This document shows, in pieces, positions 1-10,724 of a DNA stretch of 64,000 nt. The notes under the pieces are model-generated. The model saw only the letters and a program-made list of their open reading frames with translations. It was not told the origin of the DNA and did not search any database. Origin of the DNA: Gammaproteobacteria bacterium HGW-Gammaproteobacteria-13 (GTDB lineage: Bacteria; Pseudomonadota; Gammaproteobacteria; Pseudomonadales; Pseudomonadaceae); assembly GCA_002840155.1 (NCBI GenBank), contig PGZH01000003.1:186001-250000 (forward strand). Direction: 5' to 3'. The position numbers were made by a program, and so were the translations under genes. Each line of letters starts with the position of its first letter. Position 1 is the stretch's first letter.

Positions 1-1078
1 CGCGCTGATTGCCGCTATCGGCGAGCTGCTCAAGCGCCTGCTCAACCAGACCAACCGCTCGGACTGGCTGGCCTCACGCAGCCGGGGCGGCGAATTCAGC
101 CTGCTGGCCCCCGGCATTGGCAGTGAAGAAGCCGACCTGCTCGCCGGCGAGCTGCACACCGGCCTGGAAAGCTTGCGCCAGACCGGCGCCAGCGACTGCA
201 CGCCGGTGGCCCACATGGGCATTGCCGCCTTCCGCCCGGGTGAAGAACCCGGCCAAGTCATCGGCCGCGCCGATCAGGCCCTGGCGCAAGCACAGAACGA
301 CCCGAGCCGCGACTGGGTGCGCCTGGACGACTACAACGCGCAACCGACTCAAGGCCTGCACGACTGGCGCACCTGGATCGACGACGCGCTGAACAAGCGC
401 AAGCTGCAGCTGTATTTCCAGCCCGTCACGCAATGCGCGGATCGCAACCGGCTGCTGCACCACAAGGTGCTGGCACGCCTGCTTGATCCACAGGGTGAAG
501 CGATTGCCGCCGGGCGCTTCCTGCCCTGGATCGAACGTCTGGGCTGGACCGCGCGTTTTGACCTGGCCATGCTTGAGCACAGCCTGGCGCACCTCAGCCA
601 GCATGCGGCGCCACTGGCCCTGAGTCTGTCGGCCGCGACCCTGCGCGACACCGAAACCCTCAAGCGCATGTTCGACATCCTCAGGCAGCACCCGCAGCAG
701 GCTAGCCTGCTGACCCTGGAAGTAGACGAGCGTCACCTACCGCCTGCGGCTGAGCTGGAAGCGCTTAGCCAGGGCATCCGTGGCACCGGCTTCAGCCTGG
801 GCCTGCAGCACTTCGGCGGACGCTTCAGCCTGATCGGCAACCTGACCCACCTGGGCCTGGCCTACCTGAAACTCGACGGCACCTATATCCGCGCCATCGA
901 TCAGGAAAGCGACAAACGCATGTTTATCGAAGCAGTGTTCCGCGCCACCAATAGCATCGACCTGCCGTTGATTGCCGAGATGGTGGAAACCGAGGGTGAA
1001 CTGGCCGTGCTCAAGGAGCTAGGGCTATACGGCGCCATGGGCCGCCTGCTGGGTGCGCCAGAACCTTGGAAAGACTGA
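1..1078 (+). CDS. lapD: LapD-like c-di-GMP receptor, C-terminal part (5' end outside window)
   Basis: Inner-membrane c-di-GMP receptor that controls the periplasmic protease LapG and so retention of the LapA adhesin. About 358 C-terminal residues are visible; the reading frame is open from base 2, so the start lies upstream. The visible part holds a degenerate GGDEF domain with SRGGEF in place of GGDEF, then a degenerate EAL domain in which KVLAR replaces the EAL signature. This pair of degenerate motifs is the hallmark of LapD, which binds but does not make or cleave c-di-GMP. The N-terminal membrane, periplasmic and HAMP parts are not visible. It converges on fleR. A perfect hairpin follows the stop codon. 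Another degenerate GGDEF/EAL protein is possible, but KVLAR is quite specific. Confidence 0.85.
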   Translation, partial: ALIAAIGELLKRLLNQTNRSDWLASRSRGGEFSLLAPGIGSEEADLLAGELHTGLESLRQTGASDCTPVAHMGIAAFRPGEEPGQVIGRADQALAQAQNDPSRDWVRLDDYNAQPTQGLHDWRTWIDDALNKRKLQLYFQPVTQCADRNRLLHHKVLARLLDPQGEAIAAGRFLPWIERLGWTARFDLAMLEHSLAHLSQHAAPLALSLSAATLRDTETLKRMFDILRQHPQQASLLTLEVDERHLPPAAELEALSQGIRGTGFSLGLQHFGGRFSLIGNLTHLGLAYLKLDGTYIRAIDQESDKRMFIEAVFRATNSIDLPLIAEMVETEGELAVLKELGLYGAMGRLLGAPEPWKD

Positions 1079-1090
1079 TCCGCCAACGCA

Positions 1091-1123
1091 AACGGGGTAG
1101 TCCGATTTACGGCCTACCCCGTT
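1091..1123 (+). terminator. Hairpin after lapD
   Basis: Perfect 10-bp stem (1091-1100 with 1114-1123), starting 12 bases after the lapD stop codon. There is no clear T-run, so it is a weak or partly factor-dependent terminator candidate. Confidence 0.45.
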
Positions 1124-1146
1124 ATCAGGTACAGCGCTTAGCGAGC

Positions 1147-1222
1147 TGTAGGGTGGATGACGCTCTTTTCATCCACCATAAGGCCTCTGTTGGTGGATGG
1201 GTAAAGCGTCACCCACCCTACA
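1147..1222. repeat. REP-like inverted repeat between lapD and fleR
   Basis: The outer arms 1147-1164 and 1205-1222 pair over 18 bp with one mismatch and start with TGTAGGGTGGATGA. Inner copies of GGTGGATG/CATCCACC lie at about 1152-1177 and 1191-1200. GTAGGGTGGA repeats are common intergenic elements in this branch of Pseudomonas. Here it separates two convergent genes and may end transcription from both sides. Confidence 0.65.
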
Positions 1223-1253
1223 CCTGATCTCGAGTGCTCGTGCAATCCGGGGC

Positions 1254-2660
<1,407 letters not shown>

Positions 2661-2666
2661 GGATGG

Positions 2667-3875
2667 TTACTCCTGAATCAAAGGGTGCGTAGCACCAAGC
2701 AGCGGCAAGGTGATAATGGCGCAGGTGCCACGCCCCGGCCGCGAACGCAGCTGCACATCGCCCTGATGGGCGCGCGCCACTGCCTTGACCACGGCCAGGC
2801 CAAGCCCGGTACCGGTGGTTTTGGTGGTAAAGAAGGGTTCGCCAAGCCGCGCCAGCGTCGCGCTGTCGATGCCTGGGCCGTTGTCGCTGATGCACAGACG
2901 CAGCGTTTCACCGCGCTGATACAGATGAATCTTCAGACGCGCCTCACGACCACCGGCCTGAATCGCGTTCTCGATCAGATTGAGCACGGTGCCAACCAGG
3001 GTGTCGCGGTTGCACAACAACTCGCCGGCGCGGCTGTCGCACTGCCAGCGCACCTGCATATCCAGCACATGGGGTTCGGCAGCGCTGCGCAACGCATCGA
3101 ACAGTGCCTTGGGTGCCAGGCGGTCCGGCAGCGGTAGCTCGCCACGGGCAAAGATCAGCATGTCGCGCACCTGATGCTCCAGCTCGTGCAGGCGCTCTTT
3201 CAGGCGGCCGGCAAAACGCTGCTGCTGCTCAACTGGCAGCACTTGCTCGGTCAGGTGGCTTGCATAGAGCAGTGCAGCGGAAAGTGGCGTACGAATCTGG
3301 TGAGCCAGAGAAGCGACCATGCGGCCCAAGGCAGACAAGCGCTCATGGCGGGACAATTGATCCTGCAAGCGCCGGGTTTCTGTCAGGTCGGTCAGCAGCA
3401 CCAACTGGCCAGGTTCGGCGTGCAGTGAGCGGGTGGCAATCGACAAGCGCCGCCCATCCTTCAGGGAGATTTCGTGGCCGTCATCCTCACGCGGGGCAAA
3501 GTTGCGCGCGATGACTTGGCGCCAGAGCATGCCCACCAACGGCTGGCCGAGCAGATTACGCGCCACCGGGTTGGCCTCACGCACCACGCCCTGGCCATCA
3601 ATGACGATCACCCCACCGGGCAGCAGATCCAGCAGGCTCTGCAGACGATGAGCCAGACGCTCTTTCTCGGCCAGCTCCTGCATACGCTGGGCACTGACCA
3701 GCGCCAACTGGCCCTTGAGTTCAGTCACCCGCGCCTCCAGCATGCTGTAGCTGGTGCTGAGCTGAGTCGACATCTGGTTGAACAAGGCAAAGGCCTGTTC
3801 GAGCCCGGCACGGCTGGCCTGCTCCACGGGAGCAGGCGCTTCGGATTCTTCAGGGCGTTGGGCGTTGGCGTTCAT
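2667..3875 (-). CDS. fleS: Flagellar sensor histidine kinase FleS
   Basis: Cytoplasmic sensor kinase that phosphorylates FleR. 402 aa with no membrane segment. Order: an N-terminal coiled-coil-like stretch (about 20-75), a PAS-like domain (about 75-165), a HisKA domain with the phospho-acceptor histidine in SLAHQIRTPL, and an HATPase domain with N-box NLIENAIQAG, DNGPGI and GTGLGL. GAGAGA upstream of the ATG acts as ribosome binding site. First gene of a fleS-fleR operon, with its own RpoN-type promoter about 50 bases upstream. Confidence 0.94.
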   Translation of the reverse strand: MNANAQRPEESEAPAPVEQASRAGLEQAFALFNQMSTQLSTSYSMLEARVTELKGQLALVSAQRMQELAEKERLAHRLQSLLDLLPGGVIVIDGQGVVREANPVARNLLGQPLVGMLWRQVIARNFAPREDDGHEISLKDGRRLSIATRSLHAEPGQLVLLTDLTETRRLQDQLSRHERLSALGRMVASLAHQIRTPLSAALLYASHLTEQVLPVEQQQRFAGRLKERLHELEHQVRDMLIFARGELPLPDRLAPKALFDALRSAAEPHVLDMQVRWQCDSRAGELLCNRDTLVGTVLNLIENAIQAGGREARLKIHLYQRGETLRLCISDNGPGIDSATLARLGEPFFTTKTTGTGLGLAVVKAVARAHQGDVQLRSRPGRGTCAIITLPLLGATHPLIQE

Positions 3876-3927
3876 GGTTCTCTCTCGCGCAGCGAGCCGT
3901 CATAAGACAGTCAGTTGCAAGAGAGAT

Positions 3928-3943
3928 AGCAATACCCGTGCCT
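3928..3943 (-). promoter_or_regulatory. Sigma-54 (RpoN) promoter of fleSR
   Basis: On the minus strand the sequence reads AGGCACGGGTATTGCT, with GG and GC separated by exactly 10 bases, as needed for -24/-12 recognition. It lies about 53 bases upstream of the fleS ATG. This fits the known FleQ/RpoN control of fleSR in P. aeruginosa. Confidence 0.75.
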
Positions 3944-3971
3944 GAAAAAATGTCCCTTTAAATCAATACCA

Positions 3972-4011
3972 TAAAAAACAAAGCCGAAGGTTTCGTCAAA
4001 CCTTCGGCTTT
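3972..4011 (-). terminator. Rho-independent terminator of fleQ
   Basis: Perfect 14-bp stem (3980-3993 with 3998-4011, 4-base loop). On the minus strand it is followed by TGTTTTTTAT. It lies about 50 bases after the fleQ stop codon and separates fleQ from fleSR. Confidence 0.85.
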
Positions 4012-4060
4012 ATTAGGGGGGGCAGCGCCAAGTCACTGACGATTGCCTGGCGCAGAAAGG

Positions 4061-5533
4061 TCAGTCGTCCAGCCCCTCATCATCACGCCGGCTCATGCCG
4101 TACTTGCGCATCTTCTCGACCAGGGTGGTGCGCCGAATGCGCAAACGCTCGGCAGCACGCGCCACCACACCACTGGCATCGTCGAGCGCCTGTTGAATCA
4201 AGCCCTGCTCAAGGTTGCCCAGGTAATCCTTCAGGTCCAGGCCTTCCGGCGGCAGCATGGCCATCGAATCCACACCCGGTAGACCGGCCAGGATAGTCGC
4301 GCGCTCATCCAGCTCATCGCGCAGGCTGGCCACCATGTTCTCGTCTTCATCGTCGACATGGCGGAATTTCTTCGGCAGCTCGCCCACGCCAATAACGCCA
4401 TAGGGATGCATGATCGCCATACGCTCGACCAGGTTGGCCAGCTCGCGCACGTTACCCGCCCAGTCATGCCGGCACAGCGACATGATCGCCGCCGAGTTGA
4501 AGCGGATAGAGCCGCGCTTCTCGAACTCCATGCGCGAGATCAGCTCATTCATCAGCAGCGGGATGTCCTCGATACGCTCACGCAGCGGGGCCATCTCGAT
4601 CGGGAAGACGTTGAGGCGGTAATACAGGTCCTCACGGAAGCTGCCGTCTTCGATCATCTTTTCGAGATTCTTGTGGGTGGCGGCGATGATCCGCACATCG
4701 GCGCTCTGGGTCTTGTTGCTGCCCACCCGCTCGAAGGTGCGCTCCTGCAACACGCGCAACAGCTTTACCTGCATGGGCAGCGGCATGTCACCGATTTCAT
4801 CGAGAAATAGAGTGCCGCCATTGGCCAGCTCAAAGCGCCCTGCCCGGCTAGTAATCGCACCGGTAAAAGCACCCTTCTCGTGACCGAACAATTCACTCTC
4901 TAGCAACTCGGCGGGAATCGCACCGCAGTTGACCGGCACAAACGGCGCTTCACGGCGCTTGGAGTGGTAATGCAGGTTGCGCGCGACCACTTCCTTGCCG
5001 GTGCCCGACTCGCCAAGGATCAGCACGCTGGCCTCGGTATCGGCAACCTGCTGCATCATCTGCCGCACCTGCTGAATGGCACGGCTGGTGCCGACCAGAC
5101 TGCGAAACAGATTAGTCTCGCGCTGACGGCCACGATCACGGGCCTGGTCGTACATCTCGCGATACACCTGGGCGCGGTGCAGGGAGTCGAGCAGCTTGTT
5201 GTAGCTCATCGGCATTTCCAGCGTCGCCAATACGCAGCGGCGCTGTTCTTCCGGCCACTCGGCAGCCACCTGATCATTAATCAACAGCGTTGGCAGGAAC
5301 TCATCCCAGGCAGCTAGCTGCTTGAGCATGTCCAGCACGCCGCCTTTGGCCTTCACTTCGCCAAGCACCACGCTAAGCACTTCACGGCTGGACGCCAATT
5401 CCGCGACGCATTGACGCCAGTTCTGGCTGTCGCTGGCCAGATGATCTTCACCGAGAAAATTCAAGATCACCGTCAGGTCACGACGGCGCTCGCTGTTATC
5501 GTCAATCAGGAGGATTTTGGTTTCACGCCACAT
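4061..5533 (-). CDS. fleQ: Flagellar master regulator FleQ
   Basis: Sigma-54 enhancer-binding protein at the top of the flagellar cascade. In P. aeruginosa it also binds c-di-GMP and controls exopolysaccharide genes. 490 aa, the same length as the P. aeruginosa protein. The N-terminal receiver-like domain lacks the usual phospho-acceptor (LGEV where an Asp is expected), as in other FleQ proteins. The linker carries the LFRSLVG motif used in c-di-GMP binding. The AAA+ domain has GESGTGKE and GAFTGA. The C-terminal helix-turn-helix contains [16 protein letters not shown] monocistronic unit is suggested by its own promoter and terminator. Confidence 0.96.
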   Translation of the reverse strand: MWRETKILLIDDNSERRRDLTVILNFLGEDHLASDSQNWRQCVAELASSREVLSVVLGEVKAKGGVLDMLKQLAAWDEFLPTLLINDQVAAEWPEEQRRCVLATLEMPMSYNKLLDSLHRAQVYREMYDQARDRGRQRETNLFRSLVGTSRAIQQVRQMMQQVADTEASVLILGESGTGKEVVARNLHYHSKRREAPFVPVNCGAIPAELLESELFGHEKGAFTGAITSRAGRFELANGGTLFLDEIGDMPLPMQVKLLRVLQERTFERVGSNKTQSADVRIIAATHKNLEKMIEDGSFREDLYYRLNVFPIEMAPLRERIEDIPLLMNELISRMEFEKRGSIRFNSAAIMSLCRHDWAGNVRELANLVERMAIMHPYGVIGVGELPKKFRHVDDEDENMVASLRDELDERATILAGLPGVDSMAMLPPEGLDLKDYLGNLEQGLIQQALDDASGVVARAAERLRIRRTTLVEKMRKYGMSRRDDEGLDD

Positions 5534-5612
5534 AATTTATTTACTGATCCTGGAGTGAAAAACGCGCCCGCTGCCCAAACACCACTCGATCCAGCGCCGG
5601 CAATTGGCCACT

Positions 5613-5641
5613 AGTTAAGTCAATTTTTTGTTAATAGTCAA
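5613..5641 (-). promoter_or_regulatory. Possible sigma-70 promoter of fleQ
   Basis: On the minus strand TTGACT (5641-5636), a 17-base spacer and TTAACT (5618-5613) lie about 80 bases upstream of fleQ. The spacer is AT-rich and AATTGACT occurs twice. fleQ is known to use a housekeeping promoter in P. aeruginosa; this match is by eye only. Confidence 0.4.
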
Positions 5642-5775
5642 TTTTATGGCGTGCTTTTTATTGTATCCGCCAAGCAGACTAAGCAGCTGTTTAACAAAGA
5701 AGGGGGAAAGACCGGGCAGAACGCAGATATTTACCAGAAGGTCGATACCGGACAGCATCGACCGAAAACAGTTAA

Positions 5776-6072
5776 TCAACCGAACAGCTGATAGACCTTG
5801 GCGCCTTGTTGCGACTGGTTCAGTTGAACGAGCTCATTGGCCAAGCGCTGCTGCTCGGCTTGGCAAACGTTAACCAGCTCGCGATAAAGATCCAGCAACT
5901 CCTGCATACGCGCACGCAGGGTTTCCTCATCACTGGCAGACTCGACCATAGCCTCGTCAACGGCCTGGCGGCATTGCAGATCCAGCTCGCCAATGGCGGC
6001 CCAGTCCTGGGTAGCCAACGCGGTACGCAAGGCGCTACCGGTTTCTTCTAGACGCTGCACGGATGAACTCAT
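5776..6072 (-). CDS. fliT: FliT/FleP-like flagellar chaperone
   Basis: Small helical protein in the position of fliT (called fleP in P. aeruginosa). FliT proteins bind the cap protein FliD and other export substrates in the cytoplasm. 98 aa from the ATG at 6072, which has GAGG eight bases upstream; a TTG two codons earlier is an unlikely start. It is almost all alpha-helix, with a basic/glutamate-rich middle (RARMQELLDLYRELVNVCQ). Last gene of the fliD-fliS-fliS-fliT run, 27 bases after fliS. Sequence conservation of this family is low, so the name rests largely on position and size. Confidence 0.8.
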   Translation of the reverse strand: MSSSVQRLEETGSALRTALATQDWAAIGELDLQCRQAVDEAMVESASDEETLRARMQELLDLYRELVNVCQAEQQRLANELVQLNQSQQGAKVYQLFG

Positions 6073-6099
6073 AAACAATTCCTCAGGCGGGAAACAGCA

Positions 6100-6480
6100 T
6101 CACTCAGCGATGGCATCCCAGCCAGCTTTTACATTACGCAACAGGCCTGCAACTTCATCCAGCGGCGCTATTTCATTCTGCACATTGGCATCAACCAAAC
6201 GTGTGGCCATGTATTCGTAAAGGCTATCCAGATTGGCAGCAACTTCACCGCCCTGCTCCAGATTAAGGCCTTCGCGCAAGCCACCAATGATACCGATGGC
6301 TTTGCTGATCAGCTCTCCCTTAAGGGCAACCTGATTACGCTCCATGGCGCCGCGAGCTTGAGCCAAGCGGGTGAGCCCGCCCTCCATCAACATCTGGATC
6401 AATCGATGCGGGCTGGCTTCAATTGCCTGAGCCTGGGTGTTGACGGTTTGATACTGCTTGAGGGCCGCCATCGCGTTCAT
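6100..6480 (-). CDS. fliS: Flagellin export chaperone FliS, copy 1
   Basis: Cytoplasmic chaperone that binds the C-terminal end of flagellin and prevents early polymerisation. 126 aa, normal length. Family features are an N-terminal KQYQTVNTQAQ, SPHRLIQMLMEGGLTRL, and the GGEVAANLDSLYEYM helix. It is the second of two adjacent fliS genes; the upstream paralogue (6553-6945) shares the same landmarks but is clearly diverged. A 72-base gap separates them. Confidence 0.93.
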   Translation of the reverse strand: MNAMAALKQYQTVNTQAQAIEASPHRLIQMLMEGGLTRLAQARGAMERNQVALKGELISKAIGIIGGLREGLNLEQGGEVAANLDSLYEYMATRLVDANVQNEIAPLDEVAGLLRNVKAGWDAIAE

Positions 6481-6552
6481 CGTTGTTCTCGCTGTTCTGT
6501 TTGCTGGATACCTTGGGTATCGGCGCTACAGAGCAAAGCTTTAGCAACGAAA

Positions 6553-6945
6553 TCAGTTTCCTACAGCCGGCTCAACCTCTGGGCCGATGGCATCCCAAGC
6601 GCTCTTGATCTGCTCAAGCAGCGCCTGAACTTCATCCAGAGTACGCGGTGTACTGTCGAGCGCTACACCGGCCAACCGGCGCGTCATGTAGTCGTAAAGC
6701 GAATCCAGGTTCTCGGCAATTTCACCACCCAGTTCTTTGTCCAAGCTGGCCTGCAATACGCCGAGGATGGTGATAGTGCTGCCAACGGCCATGCCGCGAA
6801 TCTCGGCATCCCCCTCAACCTGAGCATGCTTGGCCAGCATTACCCTTTGCAGCGCCCCCTCAAGCAGCAGTTGAACGGTGCGATAGGGCGAAACATCGTG
6901 GCTGGTATTGACCTGCTTGTAGGTATCAATCGGCTTCTTGCTCAT
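6553..6945 (-). CDS. Flagellin export chaperone FliS, copy 2 (paralogue)
   Basis: Second FliS family protein, 130 aa. It has the N-terminal [27 protein letters not shown] and the [15 protein letters not shown] helix, aligning end to end with copy 1. The ATG overlaps the fliD stop codon (TAATG), so translation is probably coupled to fliD. P. aeruginosa carries a single fliS at this place. The copies may serve different clients or be partly redundant; the sequence does not say which one binds FliC. Confidence 0.9.
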   Translation of the reverse strand: MSKKPIDTYKQVNTSHDVSPYRTVQLLLEGALQRVMLAKHAQVEGDAEIRGMAVGSTITILGVLQASLDKELGGEIAENLDSLYDYMTRRLAGVALDSTPRTLDEVQALLEQIKSAWDAIGPEVEPAVGN

Positions 6946-8408
6946 TACTTATCCTTTCTCACGAAACCTGGCAGGCTGGCGAGTTGATTGGCCAGGCTTT
7001 CACTGGTTTGTTTTAGCCGGCCAACAAGGGAGTCCATGGCGTTGTACTGAGCATAAAGACGCGTCTGCAGACTCTCGACTCGAACAGCCAATACTTTGCG
7101 CTGCTCATCGACACTCTGCTTGGTAACCTGCAATGCATCAGTACGCTGCTTAAGCACACCCGTGGCTCCCACATATGAGCCAACAGATGTGGACAGACGC
7201 CCCATCAGTCCATTATCGCCTGCGAGGTAACCGGCAACCTGATCGAAATTGCCGTCCAGCGCTTTAGTTAGTGCTGTGTCATCAATCTTGAGCTGACCGG
7301 TTTTCCAATCAGACGTAATCCCCAAATCTGCCAGTGCACGAACCCCGCCCTCACCGGTCATATTGACCATTTCATTGCGCAAACTGGACAGCACATTGCG
7401 TATAGATGAGTCACCGAGCAAAGGGCCCGTTACCGGCTTACCACCATCGACCGGCACAACGGCGGTCAGCTGAGAAGTCGTACTGATCAACGCGTTGTAT
7501 GCATCAACAAACTTCTGCAGGTTGGTTTTCACACCGCTTTTATCGACCCCAACAGTAACGCTGATGGTTTTCCCATCAGCCAAATCTGTAGAGCTCTGCG
7601 CCGCAGTGAGATCAAGAGTTACGCCCTCTAGCGCGTCCTCAATGCGGTTGGTGTCGCGAACCAATTCCAAACCATCAATGGATATCTTGGCCGACTGGGC
7701 CTTGGTGATAACACCACCAGCCCCCGTAGTGGAGTTGGGCTTAAGGAAGGCATCGGCATTGCCGGGGTCAACCGTTGGAGTAAACGCCTGAGACGTCAAC
7801 GCGTTGGCTCCAGCCGTCACATTGTCTTCGTTGGCCACGACCTGAATGTCTTTGCCCGCACCACTCTTGGTGGAGCTCAGAACCAGCCGCGAACCTGAAT
7901 CATCAGTGATGATCGTGGCACTCACACCGCTGCTTTTGCCGGCTTCATTGATTGCGTCGCGCATACCGGCCAGGGTGTTATTGCTGGAAGTAATGTTGAC
8001 GTTGAAGCTCGAGCTGCCCGCAGAAATAGTCAGCGAACCGCTGTTAAATGTGGCGGCGTTGCCACCAGTAACCGACTGCAGCGCCACCTTGCTGCTGGTC
8101 GCCAGCTGCTTGACCTGAACGTTGTAGTTGCCTGCTGGGGCAGTGGTTGCGGCAGTAACCTTTAGGGCACTGGTGTTGGATGAGCTCGCCGTTCGCGACT
8201 CGAACAAGGAAGCCTTATTCAGCGAGTCGACGGCAGTTTTGAAGGTATTCAGCGCGCTGGTTAGCGAGCCCACGGCCGAGATGCGCGCAACGGTGGTCTT
8301 CTCGAGACGGTCCAACTGACTGGTCTTGGGTGCCCTTTCGGCATTGACCAACGCTGTGACGATTTCGTCGATTTTGATTCCTGAGCCAATGCCCGTAATC
8401 CCGACCAT
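6945..8408 (-). CDS. fliD: Flagellar cap protein FliD
   Basis: Filament cap (HAP2), a secreted protein that folds incoming flagellin at the filament tip; in P. aeruginosa it also acts as a mucin adhesin. 487 aa. Conserved N-terminus [24 protein letters not shown], central variable domain, and a C-terminal part ending in the heptad-rich [20 protein letters not shown] segment followed by [10 protein letters not shown]-type ending. There is no cysteine and no signal peptide, as expected for a flagellar type III substrate. A good ribosome site (GAGGTGAAGC) precedes the ATG. Confidence 0.95.
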   Translation of the reverse strand: MVGITGIGSGIKIDEIVTALVNAERAPKTSQLDRLEKTTVARISAVGSLTSALNTFKTAVDSLNKASLFESRTASSSNTSALKVTAATTAPAGNYNVQVKQLATSSKVALQSVTGGNAATFNSGSLTISAGSSSFNVNITSSNNTLAGMRDAINEAGKSSGVSATIITDDSGSRLVLSSTKSGAGKDIQVVANEDNVTAGANALTSQAFTPTVDPGNADAFLKPNSTTGAGGVITKAQSAKISIDGLELVRDTNRIEDALEGVTLDLTAAQSSTDLADGKTISVTVGVDKSGVKTNLQKFVDAYNALISTTSQLTAVVPVDGGKPVTGPLLGDSSIRNVLSSLRNEMVNMTGEGGVRALADLGITSDWKTGQLKIDDTALTKALDGNFDQVAGYLAGDNGLMGRLSTSVGSYVGATGVLKQRTDALQVTKQSVDEQRKVLAVRVESLQTRLYAQYNAMDSLVGRLKQTSESLANQLASLPGFVRKDK

Positions 8409-8458
8409 GCTTCACCTCGCCAAAATAATGACTGCAACACGCTAGATAAGCGTTAACA

Positions 8459-8474
8459 GTCAAAAGCTGTGCCA
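8459..8474 (-). promoter_or_regulatory. Near-consensus sigma-54 promoter before fliD
   Basis: Minus strand TGGCACAGCTTTTGAC. The -24 half is perfect, but the -12 half has GA instead of GC. About 50 bases upstream of the fliD start. It may let fliD-fliS-fliT be expressed apart from fliC. Confidence 0.4.
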
Positions 8475-8484
8475 ACCTTGTTGG

Positions 8485-8877
8485 CTAGGCCTCAGCTTTG
8501 AATAACAAACTACGAACCTCCGAAAGATTCTCTGCCAACTGCAGCGCTTCTTCAGAAGGGATTTGCCGGATTACATCACCCGACCCTGCATCGGTCACCT
8601 TGACCACTACACGCCCACTGCCCTCTTCAAGGGAGAAGTTCAGGCTACGACGAACCGATTGGACAAAGTCCTGAATCGTCGCAACTGCAGCTTCGACCTC
8701 TTCGCGAGAGGCCGCGGAGCCATTTTCAACCTTTGTGGCACTTGCGGTTGCAGCGTCTTCAGAAGGCTTACGCTCAACAGCATCAGCCACAACTTTGGCA
8801 GAGCCATTTGGCGCACGCTCTGCTTTGGAAGCAACAGCGGTGGATGCAGACGAACCTTGAATAGAACCAATGTCCAT
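8485..8877 (-). CDS. flaG: Flagellar protein FlaG
   Basis: FlaG family protein, 130 aa, encoded between fliC and fliD as in other pseudomonads. The first ~60 residues are a low-complexity Ala/Ser/Lys stretch. The conserved C-terminal half has NFSLEEGSGRVVVKVTDA and VIRQIPSEEALQLAENL. The family influences filament length, but its exact role is unsettled. A hairpin between fliC and flaG may lower its expression relative to flagellin. Confidence 0.92.
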   Translation of the reverse strand: MDIGSIQGSSASTAVASKAERAPNGSAKVVADAVERKPSEDAATASATKVENGSAASREEVEAAVATIQDFVQSVRRSLNFSLEEGSGRVVVKVTDAGSGDVIRQIPSEEALQLAENLSEVRSLLFKAEA

Positions 8878-8901
8878 AACTTTCTCCTCAGAATGAGGGA
8901 A

Positions 8902-8930
8902 CGGGGAGAAGAGCTAAGCCCTTCTCCCCG
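8902..8930 (-). terminator. Hairpin between fliC and flaG
   Basis: Perfect 10-bp stem, arms 8902-8911 and 8921-8930. On the minus strand it lies about 20 bases after the fliC stop codon and is followed by TTCCCTC rather than a pure T-run. Likely a partial terminator or a fliC mRNA stabiliser. Confidence 0.6.
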
Positions 8931-8949
8931 CAGTCTAGCGCTTTTACCC

Positions 8950-10434
8950 TTAACCGAGCAGGCTGAGTACAGCCTGTGGCAACTGGTTAGCCTGAGCCAA
9001 AATCGCGGTACCGGCCTGCTGCAGGATCTGATTTTTGGTCAGTTCCGAAGTTTCAGCAGCAAAGTCAGTGTCGCGAATCCGGCTGCGAGCAGCAGCAGAG
9101 TTCTCAGAGATGTTCTGCAGGTTCGAGATAGTGTTCTCGAAACGGTTTTGAACAGCACCGAGCTGGGCACGCTGGCTATCGATGTTGGAAATCGCACCGT
9201 TGATGATACCCAGAGCGTCCTGAGCACCCGTCGCCGTACTGATGTCGATGCTGTTAACCGCATCCAGCTCACTGAAACCATCAGTACCTAGACCACCAGT
9301 CAAGCCATTCACACTGAAGGCATCAGCAGCTTCGAGTTGAACTTGACCGTCTGCGCGCGCACCACCACCAGCCACGATAGTTGCAGCAGTACCCACATCA
9401 GTTTCACCATCGAAGCTCTTCGCTTGCAGAGTAGCACCGCCGGAGCCTGCAAAGTTACTGATGCTGATGGCATCACCACGGGAGCTAACCAGTTCAATGG
9501 TGCTACCTTTCGATACTGCAGAGATACCAGTTTTACCAGTCTCGCGGTTGATCGCATCTGCCAGCGAGGACAGGTTTGTAATGTCATCCACTACTGCTGA
9601 TACGGAGGAAGAGTCTGTATCAAGCGACTTGCTGGTCAGGCCAGACAGGTCGAAGGAAACAGTACCCGAGGCAGTAATACCACCCAACGTAGCAACGGTA
9701 CGAGCGTTGGCAGTTACGCCAGTTTCATCGCTCTTGGAGTTGATTGCACGAGCCACTTCACTCGCCGAGCCGCTGGCTGCACCAGCAATGGCTACGTCGC
9801 CGTCGGACAGTTTTGAGTTGATATTGAAAGACGCACTGCCGTATGCACTGCCCGAGGTAGCACTGAACGCAGCACCCGAAGCAGTAGCAGTAGCGGCTGC
9901 ACCATCAGTGGTAAAACGGTTGATACCGATACGGTCAGTTGCAGCAGAACCGATCGAAACGCTGATAGTTTCGTATGCGTTAGCACCAACCTGGAAAGCT
10001 TGAGAGCCAAAGCTGCCGTCAAGAATCTTACGACCACCGAAGCTGGTGGTTTCAGAAATACGGTTCAGTTCTTGTTGCAACTGCGACACTTCGCCTTGCA
10101 GGGCCGCACGCTCAAGCGCACCGTTGGAACCGTTAGCCGATTGCAGGGCCAGGTCACGGATACGTTGCAGAATGCCAGTCGACTGCTGCAGTGCACCTTC
10201 AGCGGTTTGCGCCAGGGAGATGCCGTCGTTGGAGTTACGGGTCGCAACGTTCAGACCGTTGATCTGGCTGGTCAGACGGTTGGAAATCTGCAAGCCGGCG
10301 GCGTCATCCTTGGCACTGTTGATGCGGAAGCCTGTGGACAGGCGCTGCAACGAAGTATCCAAGCCTTTGGATGAGCTATTGAGGTTACGCTGAGTGTTGA
10401 GTGACGCTACGTTTGTGTTGACTGTAAGGGCCAT
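8950..10434 (-). CDS. fliC: Flagellin FliC
   Basis: Main filament protein, 494 aa, similar in length to P. aeruginosa b-type flagellin. N-terminal D0/D1 begins [18 protein letters not shown] and includes [19 protein letters not shown]-terminal D1/D0 includes [19 protein letters not shown] and ends [10 protein letters not shown]. The centre is rich in Ser, Thr, Ala and Gly, the kind of surface that carries O-glycans. The start is ATG 10434 with GGAGG eight bases upstream; an in-frame TTG further up lies inside that ribosome site. A sigma-28 promoter lies about 100 bases upstream. The modification island follows on its other side. Confidence 0.97.
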   Translation of the reverse strand: MALTVNTNVASLNTQRNLNSSSKGLDTSLQRLSTGFRINSAKDDAAGLQISNRLTSQINGLNVATRNSNDGISLAQTAEGALQQSTGILQRIRDLALQSANGSNGALERAALQGEVSQLQQELNRISETTSFGGRKILDGSFGSQAFQVGANAYETISVSIGSAATDRIGINRFTTDGAAATATASGAAFSATSGSAYGSASFNINSKLSDGDVAIAGAASGSASEVARAINSKSDETGVTANARTVATLGGITASGTVSFDLSGLTSKSLDTDSSSVSAVVDDITNLSSLADAINRETGKTGISAVSKGSTIELVSSRGDAISISNFAGSGGATLQAKSFDGETDVGTAATIVAGGGARADGQVQLEAADAFSVNGLTGGLGTDGFSELDAVNSIDISTATGAQDALGIINGAISNIDSQRAQLGAVQNRFENTISNLQNISENSAAARSRIRDTDFAAETSELTKNQILQQAGTAILAQANQLPQAVLSLLG

Positions 10435-10534
10435 GGTGTTTGCCTCCAAAGGACCGTGCTACTGAGATTGTCTGAGCCTGCGAGCTTCGGGCCTGCTTTG
10501 CTCAGACGCCCCATAAAGTTCGCATTCGATCTTT

Positions 10535-10561
10535 ATATCGGCGGCCTTAGGAGCAGCTTTA
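10535..10561 (-). promoter_or_regulatory. Sigma-28 (FliA) promoter of fliC
   Basis: On the minus strand TAAA (10561-10558), exactly 15 bases, then GCCGATAT (10542-10535). This matches the FliA consensus TAAA-N15-GCCGATAA except for one base. It lies 101 bases upstream of the fliC ATG. The rest of the 290-base fliC leader region (10435-10724) holds no gene I can see. Confidence 0.85.
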
Positions 10562-10724
10562 GCAACTCGTTCTATTTTTTTTTCCACAAACAGAACAATT
10601 ACTTAAGCAGCAAAGCCGAGAAAAACTTGGTATCTGCCGACATCCCGACGGCAAAAACCGAGTTCTTCACATACAAAAACAGCCCATTCCTTCAGCCTGA
10701 ACCCTCGCTAGCACTTTGTCGGCA

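Noticed and set aside
5740..5763. Terminator after fliT
   Set aside because: A 7-bp stem GGTCGAT/ATCGACC is present but with no T-run downstream; too weak to call.
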